Below, in pieces: positions 43,431 to 55,719 of a stretch of DNA of 64,000 bases. A program made the position numbers and the translations under genes. Location of the stretch: assembly GCA_963921935.1 (NCBI GenBank), contig OY998180.1:211908744-211972743 (forward strand). Reading direction: 5' to 3'. Source of the DNA: Galeruca laticollis. Lineage: Eukaryota > Arthropoda > Insecta > Coleoptera > Chrysomelidae. Position 1 is the stretch's first letter; each line of letters starts with the position of its first letter. The notes beneath the pieces were generated by a model. The model saw only the letters and a program-made list of their open reading frames with translations. It was not told the DNA's origin and did not search any database.

Positions 43431-46248
43431 ATGGACTTCGTTATCGGGACCGTGAATTGCCAAGGTCTAGCCAGGAAGCGACATCTTCTTAAACACCTTC
43501 TGCACTCCCAAAACATACAAGTACTTTCTGTTACAGACACTCTTTTAAAAAACCCCCCTCGCTTCACTGGCTACACCACCTTCCACCTAGACAGGAATTT
43601 CTACTGTCACGGCAACGGACTTCTCGTCCGAAACGGACTCCCCGCATCACAACACCCACTCCCTGTACTTCTGTCCCAACAGAACTTGGACTGCATAGCC
43701 ATCGACATATCGTGGAATAATACCACGACGACTTTCTTTTCTTATTACAAACATCCCAACCAACCATTATCAATCGACCTTCTCGAATATGCAGCCTCAC
43801 TTCCACGAGCCATAATAATGGGTGACTTAAACTCACGCAACACCCTTTTCGGAGATACGCACTCCAACCTCAGCGGCAGACTACTCGCCGACCAACTTGT
43901 CTCACTTCCCATCTTACGGATAAGAAATAATAACCCAACCCTATTAAGTCACCTTGGCTCCTCCATAGTCGATCATATAATTTGCAGAGACAGATTAATC
44001 ACTCTCGTGGACGACGAATGCTTTATAGGCGACCCTATCACCTCCGACCATGTTCCACTACTGGTCAAAACCGCACTACACAACCCCATACCACCACCAG
44101 CAACAAATTTCACCTTTCGCGATTTCAAAAAAGCCGATTGGAATTCCTTTGCTAACCACGTCTCTACTAATTTACCACCACCTGTCATTCATCAGACTAC
44201 TGATGACATAGATAATCAAGCAGAAGAATTCCAATCCCTCTTAATCGATGCGCAAGACATCGCCGTCCCACTCACCACCGTACACACCAATTTTCATGCA
44301 CTTCCGCAAAGAATTTTGCAAAAGATACGTCAGAAAAGACAGTTATACAGGTTATATGTCCGCACTCGAGATCCTGCAGTCAAAACACAATGGAACCGTC
44401 TCAACGCCCAGGTCCGACAAGAAATCAATGCTGAAAAGCAGAGAAAATGGAAGACCGAAACAGCCGGACTGGACTTCAGACAAGGGCGCGTGTTTTGGCA
44501 AAAATTCAACCGCCTCGTCGGTCTCAAGAGAAAGGTTGAATCACATCTCGAAGTGCAAGGACAGAAGATCTACACATCCGAAGACAAAGCCACCGCCTTC
44601 AAAAATAACCTACAAACTGTCTTTTCACCACTCGATAACCCCCAATTTCTTAGGGACTTTGCCGTCGAAACCGACCTCATGACTCGAAATATTACTCGAA
44701 GTCCACATATACACATCCCACCTGATGAGAACTCTCCGCTTCTTTCACCATTCACCATCGAGGGAGTTCAGCTGGCGTGCCGGGCGGGGAGAAACAGTGC
44801 CAGGGCACGACGGAATCTCGAGGCAGGCACTAAAAAACCTGCCAGAAGAGATCTTCCCTCCGCTCTGCGCCCTGCTGAACGCCTGCCTTGCTTTTTCTTA
44901 TTTTCCTCGTTGTTGGAAATCTGCCAACGTAGTTCTCATCCCCAAACCCGGCAAAGACCCCACAAAGCCTGAATCTTACCGCCCTATTTCATTAATCAGC
45001 GTCCTAGGTAAAGTCTTTGAACGCTTGTTGAAAGAACGAATCTGGGACTTCTGCACTGAAAATAATATAATTCCGGCATTTCAATTCGGATTCAGGCCGG
45101 GCCACTCTTGTCAGAACGCCACCACCAGTCTTCAAACAATCGTCACCCGAGCTTTAAACCAACGACGCTGTTCTGCCGCCATCCTCATGGACGTTCAGAA
45201 GGCCTTCGATCAAGTTTGGCACGCCGGACTAGTGAGAAAGCTACTGAGCATCCGATTGCCCAACCAAATTGTCAAATTAATATTTTCTTACCTCACCGAC
45301 CGATCGATCAGCGTCAAAGTTGGTTACAGCATATCCGACCCTTTTACACCTCAAACTGGCGTTCCGCAGGGCTCGATACTTGCTCCTCTACTATATATCA
45401 TTTATACGTATGATACACCTGTCCCACGACATCCTCGCGATAACGTCCAACTATATGCGGATGATACCGCACTTATCATTTCTGCCACAGATATTCGCTC
45501 TCTCAACATTCGATCCCAAAATCTACTGACCCAATTTTCTAATTGGTGCAGGAAATGGCGGGTGACTCTTAATCCTCAAAAAACACAAGCAATCGTCTTC
45601 CAACACCCTGATACCAAGAGCGAACGACTTCTACCAAGAAACTTCCGCCTCGTGCTCTGGGGAGACCGACTCGAAATCCGCAAGGAGGTCGTCTATTTGG
45701 GAGTGAAATTCACTTACACCCTCAACTGGACGCCCGACCTAACGGACACTTTAAATAAAGTCCGACGGAGAGTCAATCTTCTCAAGGCGCTCGGCGGCAC
45801 ATTCGGACGCACACACCCTCTCACCTTGCTTCATACGTATAAAACATATATCCGCCCAATAATCGACTATAGAGCAAACGTCTACTGCACCCTCCCCAAC
45901 CATCTTGCTAAACGACTTCGAACTTGTGAGCAGTCAATCCTTAGATACTGCCAATACAAGGCTCCATACTCGCCCACCAATACAGTATATGTCAACATAG
46001 ACATCGAGCCCCTTCTACCACGCCTTAACAACCTACAAGCCCAATACATTAGTCGTACTATCGAATCGGGCAGCGAAATCGCCAAAAACACCCTTCTCAC
46101 ACCGTGGGTCGCCAACAGACGACCCCTCGGTAGGTACCCCCAGAGGAAGCTCCCATTTCCTCCGTTACGCTTATTAGCCACGGCCTATGACGACCTCCCC
46201 GACGAATACGTTGACTACCTCGACAGCTCCCCTATCTCCATTAGATAA
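43431..46248 (+). pseudogene. Jockey ORF2 (endonuclease and reverse transcriptase), one frameshift
   Basis: The APE-type endonuclease starts MDFVIGTVNCQGL, with IIMGDLNSRNTLFG and the SDHVPLL active-site end near residue 205. A linker follows, then a reverse transcriptase: GHDGISRQALKNLP, WKSANVVLIPKPGKDPTKPE, SYRPISLISVLGKVFERLL, FGFRPGHSC, ILMDVQKAFDQVWHAGL (motif A), TGVPQGSILAPLLYIIY (motif B), LYADDTALI (catalytic Asp pair) and VYLGVKFTYTLNW. A single frame change occurs between about 44780 and 44805. No RNase H is present, as usual for this clade. ORF2 ends DEYVDYLDSSPISIR at 46248. Confidence 0.92.
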
Positions 46249-47238
46249 CGACAAATTCAATATTTCTCACACAAATTCAGTCAAATCTCTTCGACAACCT
46301 TCTCAACAAAGCCAAAATCCATAAAACAAACATCTCTAACAAATTCCAAATTTCCTTCCAGCTATTAATTGTTCAACACTTTGGACTCACCCTATACTTT
46401 TATGCCGCCCCCACACCACCTACGTCGGTGTTGCAGGTTTTTGCGGTTTTCCTGTAGACTCTGTGAATTTATTCACTAGCCAAATGGACCGACGATCGAC
46501 GCACCCGCATTTTTGGATTTAAAGATTATTATTATGTCGCCGACCACCTTAAACAGTCCCCGAACCACCGAAGGCACGTCCCCGCAACTTTTCTAAACCC
46601 AACAATTTATCATATTCTATACACTTTTAAATAAAATGTCTCCTATACACTTTTCTTTCGAAAAATTCTCAAAACCAATAAAAATCTCAATTACCAATAT
46701 TTCATCATTATTCCTCCTTAATACCGGAGACATTTCAAATTCATTTCAAATTCAGTTAAAACACCCTTTTACTTCAAACAACTTCAATAGTTTCTGACAC
46801 CTAGCCAGGTCAACACACAGCTATGTATCGGCAACGATACATGGTTCGTCTTCAACATTCAACTCCAATTCCATACACTTTTTGTCACTCTCTCCGCTCA
46901 GTATCGAGCTTCGCTGCTTCCAAACACCACCCTCCCAGATACCCCAACACAAACAACCCTCCGGTTACTTTCTGGCGAAAAGCCCACTCAATTCCCTCAA
47001 AATTCCATACACCTCTAAAAGCACATTTTCTAGACACTTTTAAATAAATTTACTAGACACCTTTTTACCCCTAACCCAGCTTCTCGGTCAGCGCGCACAA
47101 AACCACCCAACACAACCCCCAACCAGCCCTGAAGAGGAAACAAATCCTATAACAGGGCACCAAAGAAAAGAAAAGTTCAACTTCATCCCAAAAAACATTC
47201 CACTCAACAGAATCTCACACGAACTTCTCTCTCTCTCT
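46249..47238 (+). other. Long 3' UTR of the Jockey element
   Basis: A C/A-rich stretch of 990 bp with no coding sequence. Parts of it are recognisable in the nested fragments at 11745-12244 and 14335-14620, so it is a genuine part of the family and not a later insertion. It ends in a (TC)n run instead of poly(A). Confidence 0.7.
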
Positions 47239-47474
47239 CACCGGTTGAGTAAGTCAGAGTCCAGACCTCGAAGCGCAATCCTCCAGCTCTATTAAATCGA
47301 ACTGTTCGGCCAGATTTAAACTCCATCCACTGTGTTTCAATTTTGATCCCGAACCCTGTTGAAGTCGAAGCTCAAGGAATTAATAAAACATATTTATATA
47401 TTTTATTTATGAAACAAAAATGTCTTTCTCAAGACAACTCGAGTTTACTGTCAAGGACAGCTGCGGTTCCTCCG
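47239..47474 (+). repeat. 236-bp direct repeat, downstream copy
   Basis: This begins immediately after the (TC)n run that ends the Jockey 3' UTR. It is identical to 41579-41814 but for three transitions. Confidence 0.95.
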
Positions 47475-47575
47475 AACCAACAATAGAGTCACTCGAGGAA
47501 GCCAAAGGGGATCCCGAGGCCACTCCTCTCGTTTGTGAACAATTATCCCATATGAATCGGGACATATTCATATGA
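47420..47575 (+). CDS. Second Jockey ORF1 start, truncated (51 codons)
   Basis: The ATG at 47420 gives the same first 18 residues as the ORF1 at 41760 and then diverges completely (EPTIESLEEAKGDPEATPLV and on), stopping at 47573-47575. It is either the head of a second element of a related subfamily cut off by deletion, or a target duplication of an older element. It has no further ORF1 sequence downstream. Confidence 0.6.
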   Translation: MSFSRQLEFTVKDSCGSSEPTIESLEEAKGDPEATPLVCEQLSHMNRDIFI

Positions 47576-47766
47576 ACGGTAGGTATCGAAAATTCCGCTA
47601 TCTATAGTAACGATTGTTAATATTGTTAATATGTGCATTTGTCATCTTGACATGTATAAATATTGAATTTTAAAGTCGCTAAAATGTCACGTTTCGGAAA
47701 TTATTCTCTAAGTTTAATTCAAGAAAAAGCTACCAAAGTAAACCTAAAAATAGAATACTGAACAAT

Positions 47767-47768
<2 letters not shown>

Positions 47769-47836
<68 letters not shown>
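47769..47836. repeat. (TA)n microsatellite
   Basis: A pure AT run of 68 bp, the longest dinucleotide tract in the window. It separates the truncated Jockey head from the Crypton scrap. Confidence 0.95.
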
Positions 47837-47838
<2 letters not shown>

Positions 47839-47839
47839 A

Positions 47840-48066
47840 AACAGTTTATGGATTTCATTAAAGAAATAAATTATAGTTTAAACGAAAATACTTATATACC
47901 GTCACTGGCAAATATTCTCATTGACTGGGCGTATAACATGAAAAAGAAAAATCGCGAGGATTATAAAAATTATACTGTGAAGACTGTTTGAAATGTAACG
48001 TCAAAACTATTAATGGAAAAAATACCAAGACGAATATATTTAATTTCAATCCTTTCAATGACACAT
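47840..48066 (+). pseudogene. Crypton-like tyrosine recombinase, N-terminal scrap
   Basis: The reading YIPSLANILIDWAYNMKKKN, REDYKNYTVKTV, a stop, NVTSKLLMEK and NIFNFNPFND (with a frameshift) matches the N-terminal segment of Crypton/DUF3504-type recombinases as I remember it. It ends where the LOA/I-group element starts. A larger Crypton fragment is split around 60254 and 63490. Confidence 0.4.
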
Positions 48067-50118
48067 CGTCATTGCCTCTGCCTACTTCGCTGGAGACGGG
48101 CCGATGACACCTCCAGAAGAGGTACAAGAGCTAGTGAGACACTGCAATAGCAGACGGCTGCCAATTATAATTGGTTGTGATGCCAACGCACACAATACTG
48201 TGTGGGGAATCACTAACAACAACGCCAAAGGTGAGTGTTTATTAGAATATCTCTTAGCAAATAACCTTGAGACCTTAAACGTGGGGACAACCCCCCCTTT
48301 TGTCACGAGAGCAAGAGAAGAGGTCCTGGACGTAACAATTGTTAATGTTGCTGCTAGGAAAAATGTAAAAGATTGGAGGGTGATGAGCGAGCCATCACTT
48401 TCCGACCATAGGATCATCGAATTTAGGATAGAGGGAAATACCACCTCGATTCCTACAATCCTAAATCCTAGAAATACTGATTGGTCTCTTTATAAGACCA
48501 ATCTGAAGGAATATTTGGAACACGTCGAAGCGAATGGGATAAACCACCCGCACTACGACCTGGAGCAAAGAGTCGAACAGATCAGTGAGGCAATAATGGA
48601 AGCTTTTCATTCCAGTTGCCCACTCTCAAAAGCTTGTTCAGAAAAGGATGTTCCTTGGTAGAATGAGAACCTGTCAAACTTCAGAAAAGAGGTCTGTCGG
48701 CTCTTTAATAGAGCCAAACGTGACGGTAATTGGCAGGGGTACATTGAGAAGCTTACTCAGTACAATAAAGAGATTAGGAAGGCCAAAAGGCTTAATTTTC
48801 TAGCCTTTTGCGAAAAGATCACTTCCACTCACACAGCGGCCAGACTACAAAAGGTCATGGTAAATGGGGGAAATAACCCCACAATGTCGCAGATCGGATC
48901 ATACACGGAAGATGAAGAGGAACGATCGATTCTTCTTAGAACCCACTTCCCAGGTAGTGAATCAGCAACAAGCACCGAAATAGCAATGAACTACACCAAA
49001 AAATTCCGCAAGGAAGATTGGGACATTGCTAAGAAAATATTTACCAGACAACGGTTGGAATGGGTAATAAGTACCTTTCAACCTTATAAATCACCAGGAG
49101 TGGATAGAGGAGATTCTTCCTCACCTGCTGAAGATTACAAGAAGCAGTCTAGCAGTGGGTCTAATACCTAGAAAATGGAGAAGGGCAAGGGTAACCTTCA
49201 TACCAAAAATAGGGAAAAAAGATGGGACTGATCCCCGATCTTTTAGACCCATCTGTCTAACATCGTTTCTACTCAAACCGATGGAGAAAGTAGTGGATAA
49301 CTACATAAGAACAGAGAATCTGGAGAATATACCAGAATGTCAGCCTTCCTACAGAGCGGGTCGATCAACTGAGACGGCTCTGTATCAGCTGACCGAAGTC
49401 ATCCAGAGAACTCTGAACAACAAAGAAATCGCAATGTACGCATTCCTGGATATATCAGGTGCCTTTGACAACACAACTCATGTGTCTGTCAAAGAAGCAC
49501 TAAAAAGGCGAGGAGTGAATAAAACTATTGTAAAATGGATGTATGAGTTGTTTACAAAGAGGATAGCTGAGACACAGATGGGGAATCAAACCACCTCAGT
49601 TAAAGCCACTCGGGGGACACCTCAAGGGGGAGTGATATATCCCCTTCTATGGAGCCTCGTAGTAGATGAGTTGCCCGGAGCCTTTCTGTAGTGTACCAAA
49701 ATGCTCCTACAAGAAAGAGTTTCGGAAGAAAGAGGAAACCGAAAGAGAAGCACTCTGGCGGTGCCTTCCCAGGTTGGAATATTCCAAAAAGCTCCTGTGG
49801 AACTTTGACACTGCTAGATCCCAAAAATATTTGGACCTCAGTAAAGATAAGCTACATCTTCTCACGGGCTTTCTTACAGGACACTGTCGCCTTAGGAAGC
49901 ACTTAATGAGAATAGATCTAGCAGAGATTGACGAGTATAGATTTTTTGGGGAGGAGGATGAAGCTCCGGATTACCTAGCTCTGGAATGCCTCACCATTGA
50001 AAGCCAACGCAAGAAATGCTTCGGACAAGAAACTTGTAAGAGTGAGGACCTAACCTCGTTGAAGCCGTCCCAAATACTAGAGTTCATTAGAACCGTGGAA
50101 CTGGAAGGCGAGCTGTAG
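48067..50118 (+). pseudogene. LOA/I-group ORF2: endonuclease, partial RT and C-terminal region
   Basis: The endonuclease reads LPIIIGCDANAHNTVWG, VLDVTIVNVAARKNVKDW and SLSDHRIIEFRIEG. A stop at 48659 and a frame change near 49140 follow. The reverse transcriptase has WRRARVTFIPKIGKKDGTDP, RSFRPICLTSFLLKPMEKVV, YRAGRSTETALYQLTEVIQR, AFLDISGAFDNTTHVSVKEA (motif A) and RGTPQGGVIYPLLWSLVVDE (motif B). Then a deletion joins SYKKEFRKKEE and HLLTGFLTGHCRLRKHLMRI, the C-terminal region after RNase H. The last Cys/His motif is decayed (YRFFGEEDEA). The stop is at 50116-50118. Confidence 0.85.
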
Positions 50119-50215
50119 TTGTAGCGACAACAGCTCTGATAGGGGGGGGGGCACAATAAACCTTTGGTTTCAGTGCACTGTAACCCCGTTAAAATATAAT
50201 CTAATCTAATGTAAC
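48067..50215 (+). mobile_element. LOA/I-group non-LTR retrotransposon, copy 2 (internally deleted)
   Basis: The element is 5'-truncated in the endonuclease domain and ends at about 50215 with an imperfect tandem of taatcta, a tail type found in this group instead of poly(A). Its 3' landmark ggcacaataaacc resembles that of copy 1. Between about 49680 and 49700 the reverse transcriptase jumps straight to the C-terminal region, so the catalytic Asp pair and RNase H are deleted. Confidence 0.8.
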
Positions 50216-51868
50216 CTTAATAAAGAAACTAATGTAGCTAATGTGCCTACTATAACTTCTTCAATTTATAATTCAATACCAAACTCGAATACATTAACAA
50301 ATAGTGCACTAGGCCCAAAAATACTAATTTTTACAACTGTGCATTCAACTGCAATTCATGCAATTTTTAGGTTGTGTTAATCAAAATAAACCTGATAATT
50401 TTCCATTCAAGCATGTTGTCAGTAAAAAACTGCATTCGGTTCGGAGTCAAAATATGAAAATAAACTCATGCAGTTTTTAGACAGCATGCTTTCATGGAAA
50501 ATTATCGGTAATTTTAATGCACTTGTGTAATTACTTCTGAATAATACATTTTGTGTGTTTCATTGATCGGTTCCCGTTAATTTTTAGACATAGTGGTTTT
50601 ACAGAAATCGCAATTAAAATAGGTAAACTTAATATTTTAAAAACCACAAAACTGCACTAATAAATAAGTTGAAAGCTTTACTGTAGTTGAGGTAACGAGG
50701 TTATCAAATAAATATATGCCGAATCTTGTCATGAAAATAGTTGACTACAAAAACATTCATAGTTGAAAGTTTTTGGTTCACCATAATTGTATCAACAATA
50801 AATTTTTTTTCTAGCGACCAGAGAATGAAATACGTTAAAATTTGCATGGAGCGAAAAGTGTGTGAAAAATCAAAACAAAAAAAATAATACAAAAGACGTG
50901 ATTTTGAGGGAAACTGGAGCAAATATATATAAGTAAAAAGAAGTCAAGCAAGACAAATTATAAAAGGTAATTGAAATATTTTTACGCAACTGCATCTCTC
51001 ATCTACTAACTGTAAAAGAGGCTCCTAATAATAAATTCATAGTTATATTTTAGTATTAAAAAAGAGTAGCATTTATATTACATAAGTGTATATTCTATTT
51101 GACAGACAGCGTTTAACTAACAAATTACATTTGGTTATTACTGATCACTGTAAAGTATCGGTATGAAAAACAGAATTAGTATCTTTCACCATCAAGCCTT
51201 TTTTAAATACGGTTTATTATAAATATATTATTTTTGTATAAGTTTGGGGCCAGCCTCTCAAGGTCGTCAATAATTTAATCAAATGAATGTAAATTTTGTC
51301 AACATAAACATCTAAAATCCAGGTTTACAGTTAACCAAACTCAATGGCAAATTATCTTATTTTAACTAACTCACAAATACATACTTTAAACTCGATTGGT
51401 TGGTCTCTTGAATAGTTACTTATCATATCATATTCAATAATCTCCAATGCTGTGTGTGAATGTTTAATTTTATTGAATCGCCGAATATTAAGATAATATA
51501 TCCAACGTTTTTATTGAGTATCAGTTAAATTTAGAAAAGGTTCCAATGTTTTTCATCTGGGTGTTTTTTAATGTTGTTCGGTTTTGTTTATGGATGCAAT
51601 TTCTATTATTTGAAGTTTCCATTGATTTTTTCAATAGCACGGCTTTATTGGAAATCAAATAACACAACATCGTAAAACAAAAAAAAAACTATAAATTTTA
51701 AATACTCGTTTGTGGAGATAGATAACAAGTTTTCATGATTCTACAAATTTACTTTAATTGACCATACACGTTAGAAACTATAATAAATAAAAATCTTCAA
51801 CAAACAGTTTAGTATAGATTATGGATGGACAATCTATTATGAATCAAGACTTCTATTTGCAATTATGA
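50216..51868. other. AT-rich spacer with one short fold-back
   Basis: No gene is seen. The only structure recognised is the palindrome at 50379-50525. Confidence 0.5.
50379..50525. repeat. Imperfect ~60-bp arm palindrome
   Basis: The sequence ataattttccattcaagcat and the following actgcat are mirrored by atgcagttt...agcatgctttcatgg then aaaattat. The loop is about 35 bp. It is probably a small MITE or its remnant. Confidence 0.7.
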
Positions 51869-52490
51869 ATGGTAACAAACAGCTTTAAAGTTATATTGAC
51901 AGAGTCAAGAAAACTGACATTACAACTAAACGATGTAACCAAAAAAAAATTAGAAGTAGAAACTGAAAACGAAATTCTTAGGGAAAAAGTTGAAACTCTA
52001 GAAAGACAAAGCAGGAGAAACAATATAATAGTTTTTGGAATTGATAGAAAAGAACAAAATGTCAACATGTCCACTACTATTGGTGAAGTAAATTAATTGC
52101 TTGGGCTGGAAGTAGCAGAAAAATATATGCAGTGGGAAAAAACCTTGATACACCCATAAAGATTTTTATATCTAATCTCAAGAAGCAACAACTTTTTTCC
52201 AAGGTGAAAGTTTTAAAAGGAACAAATGTGAAAATTACGACGATCTGACTATAGCCCAAAGAGAAGACAACAAAACATTACGAACACGTTTAATAAATGA
52301 GAGAAAGAACAAACAGATTGTGCGTTATATAAGAAATAACAACCTGTACATCAACGGAACTGAATATGATGCTCCACAACTAAGAAAACTGGAGAATGCT
52401 AATGATTATCCAAGCTTAAAATATCGAACAATTGACAAATATGAAGATCCTGCAAATAATACTTCAAACCAACCCAGACATTACAAAAAC
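51869..52490 (+). pseudogene. ORF1-like coiled-coil protein of the CR1/Daphne-like element
   Basis: A coiled coil (KKKLEVETENEILREKVETL) is followed by ERQSRRNNIIVFGIDRKEQN. After frameshifts come DDLTIAQREDNKTLRTRL and VRYIRNNNLYINGTEYDAPQ, ending LRKLEN. This order (coiled coil, K-R-NNIIVFG, then L-R-x-R near IRNN-L-ING) is the usual ORF1-type protein preceding insect CR1/Jockey-like ORF2s. It would bind element RNA. Confidence 0.6.
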
Positions 52491-52722
52491 TAGCAGTGAT
52501 AAAATAAAAGTAGCGATTACACATTTCACTCTTTTATGTTGTGTATAGTATGTAATTGAGTTTTTTTTAAAACTTTTGTATGTTAGATTTAAATATAGGT
52601 TCTATTGTATTTCTGTAGCCATATTTATATAAGGCATTTTGATGTTGATGAAGTTGAGGCTTTTTGTTTGGATGATGTTCAGGGGTTAAGAAGTTTTAGC
52701 AATAAATAAGAAAAACACTTAT

Positions 52723-55222
52723 TCGTATGAATATTCGAAGTGTAAACAAAATTTTGGACGAGTTTAAGGTATTGTTGTGTAATTTGGACGCTTCGGTGGA
52801 TTGCAGTGTCTTAACTGAGACTTGGAAATTATTAAATGAACTCTTGTGTGATATTCCTGAATACGACCTTCTCTAGAACCAAGGTAACTTGAATCAAAAT
52901 GACGGTGTTATTATTTATATTAGTTCAACGTATAGTTACAAATCCAAAGTTGTTAGCATTATGGATTTTAAATTTTTACAAATTAAAATAAATTTCAGTT
53001 TAAAAACATGTCTAGAAAATTATTTTGAAAATCATTGTACAGGTATTGAACAATGTAATTTGTATGTAGGAGATATTAATTAATGACAACCAAGAAAAGA
53101 TTAACTATACTAATATTTTAAGTGAATATGGCTATATATCTATGATAAACAAATCGACAACTATTTATAAATCTTGTTTTGACCACATATTTGTAAAAAC
53201 CAATTTGAATATTGATAACTTCATACCTATCATATAAACAACTAACGTTACTGATCATTCTTTAATTTTATTACAAATAATTTTTGAAGAAAACAGCCAT
53301 ACTAACAAGAAACATATGAATAATATAATAAATTCAAACATCAAGCAAGCTCTATTGGTTGGATTGAAATATTTAATCAGGAAAGTCCAGTTTATGCAGC
53401 GAGTTATTTGATTCGTGTTTTATTAAATTTAGTAAACACTGTTACTACACATAAAAAGGTAAATAAAACACCAAAAAATATGCTCCTTGGCTTACGAATG
53501 CCTTTCTGAAATCAATAAATATTAAGAATAATTTGTTTCGAGATACTATAAAATATCGTAATAATGCCGAACTGAAAAATAAATATCCTATATAAAAATA
53601 AATGGAAAAAACCAAATATGACTACTATAGAACACGAATAGATGATTACTCTGGAAATGTAAAAAAGCTGTGGAATACCATAAGAGACTTGTCTGGCAGA
53701 CGAAAAATACAGCATAAGATAAATTCGATAATTAGTTAAACTGATGAAGTGATTACAAATAATAACAAAATCTGCGAGGAATTTAATAAGCATTTTTTAA
53801 ATGTTAGTACAGATTTGAGTCAACAAATACCACCATGTGATAAGGCACTACCTCGTAAAAATAATCAAAATTCTTCTGCCCCATTTCTCACTACAGAACA
53901 GGAAGTTATGACTACAATACGAAGCCTAAAAAATCATAAAGCAGTAGGGGTCAACAACATTTTTGCAGAAGTATTGAAAGCAATATCTACATCAATAGTT
54001 GCACCCATCATATATATTATTATCCTATGCTTTAGCAAAGGAGCTTTTCCGTCCATATTAAAAGAAACGATAGTCACACCAGTATATAAAAAGGGAGATA
54101 AAACTTCAGTGAATAATTACCCCTGTATCCAAAATATTTCCAAAAATAATTAAAACAAGGTTAACTTCTTATTTGGATACATATAATATATGGACGCCCA
54201 AACAATTTGGCTTCAGAAATAATATATCAACAGAAGATGCTATATTAACTTTATTACATGGCGTATACAATGCATTGGGGCGAGGAGCATATTTCTTGAT
54301 CTTACTAAGGCCTTTGACACTATAGGTCATGAGTTACTTTTACAGTTCCTTGAATATATTGGAATTCGAGGAATGTGTCTTCACTTATTTAAAAGCTATT
54401 TATCAGATCGATATCAGACTGTGGAAGTGGCTGGTGGGACGAGTGGTACAGACCGGATTATATGTGGGATCCCGCAAGGAGCTATATTAGGTCCAATACT
54501 ATTCAATATATAATATCAATGACCTTTTTTTTCGGTTCGAACTAAGGGAGTTGCCATATGTTTTGCTGATGATACTGCTATTTTTTATGAAGGAGCTGAA
54601 TGGAACAACCTGAAAACTTTAGCCGAAAAGGATTTCTCAAATCTAAAAAGATGGTTAGATTCCAAGCTACTAACGTTGAACTTTGAGAAAACTTGTTATC
54701 TTCCTTTTAGTTGTAATGTGATTGGACTACCTTAATATAATTATATTATTCAGCCCGAATCAAACCACGTTATACACTATATGAAAAAATTAAATACCTT
54801 GGTATTTATATTGATTGCCATTTCCCACATGCACTATGCCGTTAAAAAACTTCAGAGTATCTTGTATACATTTAGTGCTACTGATATGAGAATTAACCAG
54901 GTAGAAGTTATTCAAAGGCGATTCCTAAAACTATTACATTCAAGAAACAGATTATACAGCTCAAATCTGAGACAATGTAAATTATTTCAGTAAAACTCAT
55001 AAATTAACAAGCCACACATACAACACGCGAAATAGATATTTACACATTTTCCCGACAGTAATAAAAACGCTAAGCCAACGATCGTTCTATTACCTTTCCC
55101 CAAAAATATTTAATATTCTTCCTGAGACAATTCGATCCACTAAAGTACTTCCCAGATTCAAAAGACTTGTAAAAAAGTTCCTGTTAGAAGTACCAAGAAG
55201 CCTCATATCCAATATTTTTTAA
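52723..55222 (+). pseudogene. ORF2 of the CR1/Daphne-like element (EN and RT), broken
   Basis: The endonuclease begins MNIRSVNKILDEFKVLL with SVLTETWK (the catalytic Glu block) and later NLYVGDIN. The reverse transcriptase has RSLKNHKAVGVNNIFAEVLK, KETIVTPVYKKGDKTSVNNY, PKQFGFRNNISTEDAILTLL, a decayed KAFDT motif A, ICGIPQGAILGPILFNI (motif B), ICFADDTAIFYEG (FADD catalytic pair) and LKRWLDSKLLTLNFEKT. The C-terminus reads FNILPETIRSTKVLPRFKRL and ends at a stop at 55220. Numerous stops and at least five frame changes make it a relic. Confidence 0.78.
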
Positions 55223-55489
55223 TATCAATACCGATTTGGGTTCCGGAGTGTCATTATTGTATTATTGTTGTGTTTTTGTTTGTATATTTTCATCCATTTT
55301 ATTCATTTGTTTATCTGTTTTATCTATTGTATATTATTGAGAATCAATTTATTCTTATTTTATTGTATTTTAATGTGATATATGTTTTAGAATAAATTAT
55401 TATTATTATTTTGTTCATAACTTTATTGCATTTACCTTATTTTATTATTACTCCATTTCGTTCAGCTAGAATTGCTGAATTCGGTGAAT

Positions 55490-55712
55490 GGTTTGAAACT
55501 GGCTGATAAGCCAATTCCTTATAATTTTAGAAATGCTTTAATTTGATTGTAGGGAATGTTTAAATTTTGAAAATAAGAATTAAAATTTTCAACAATCAAT
55601 CAAAAGAAAAATATTATCCATTCGTTCTAGATGAATGCGACAAATTTCGAAGAATAAATCTAACAAATAATCAACATTTACTTTATAAAAATATAAAATC
55701 GTCGTATAGTTG
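55490..55712 (+). repeat. ~220-bp direct repeat, left copy
   Basis: This runs from about gataagccaattccttataa to aaaatataaaatcgtcgtat and is repeated, diverged by indels, at 56497-56720. Together the copies bracket a retroelement ORF1 relic. Confidence 0.8.
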
Positions 55713-55719
55713 TTCGGTT

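Larger units (their letters stand above)
41579..47238 (+). mobile_element. Jockey-clade non-LTR retrotransposon, nearly complete
   Basis: The layout is a leader of about 180 bp, ORF1 (41760-43427), ORF2 (43431-46248) and a long 3' untranslated region (990 bp) ending in a (TC)n run at 47225-47238. Just beyond it a second copy of the 5' end follows head to tail. The element is unusually GC-rich and C-rich on its plus strand compared with its neighbours. It is the best-preserved retroelement in the window. Confidence 0.88.
51869..55412 (+). mobile_element. CR1/Daphne-like non-LTR retrotransposon, heavily decayed
   Basis: ORF1-like, endonuclease and reverse transcriptase blocks follow one another on the plus strand. 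The element ends in a taaattattattattatttt tail at about 55412. The related scrap at 10240-10800 shares the VFLDL-KAFDT region. Confidence 0.75.
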
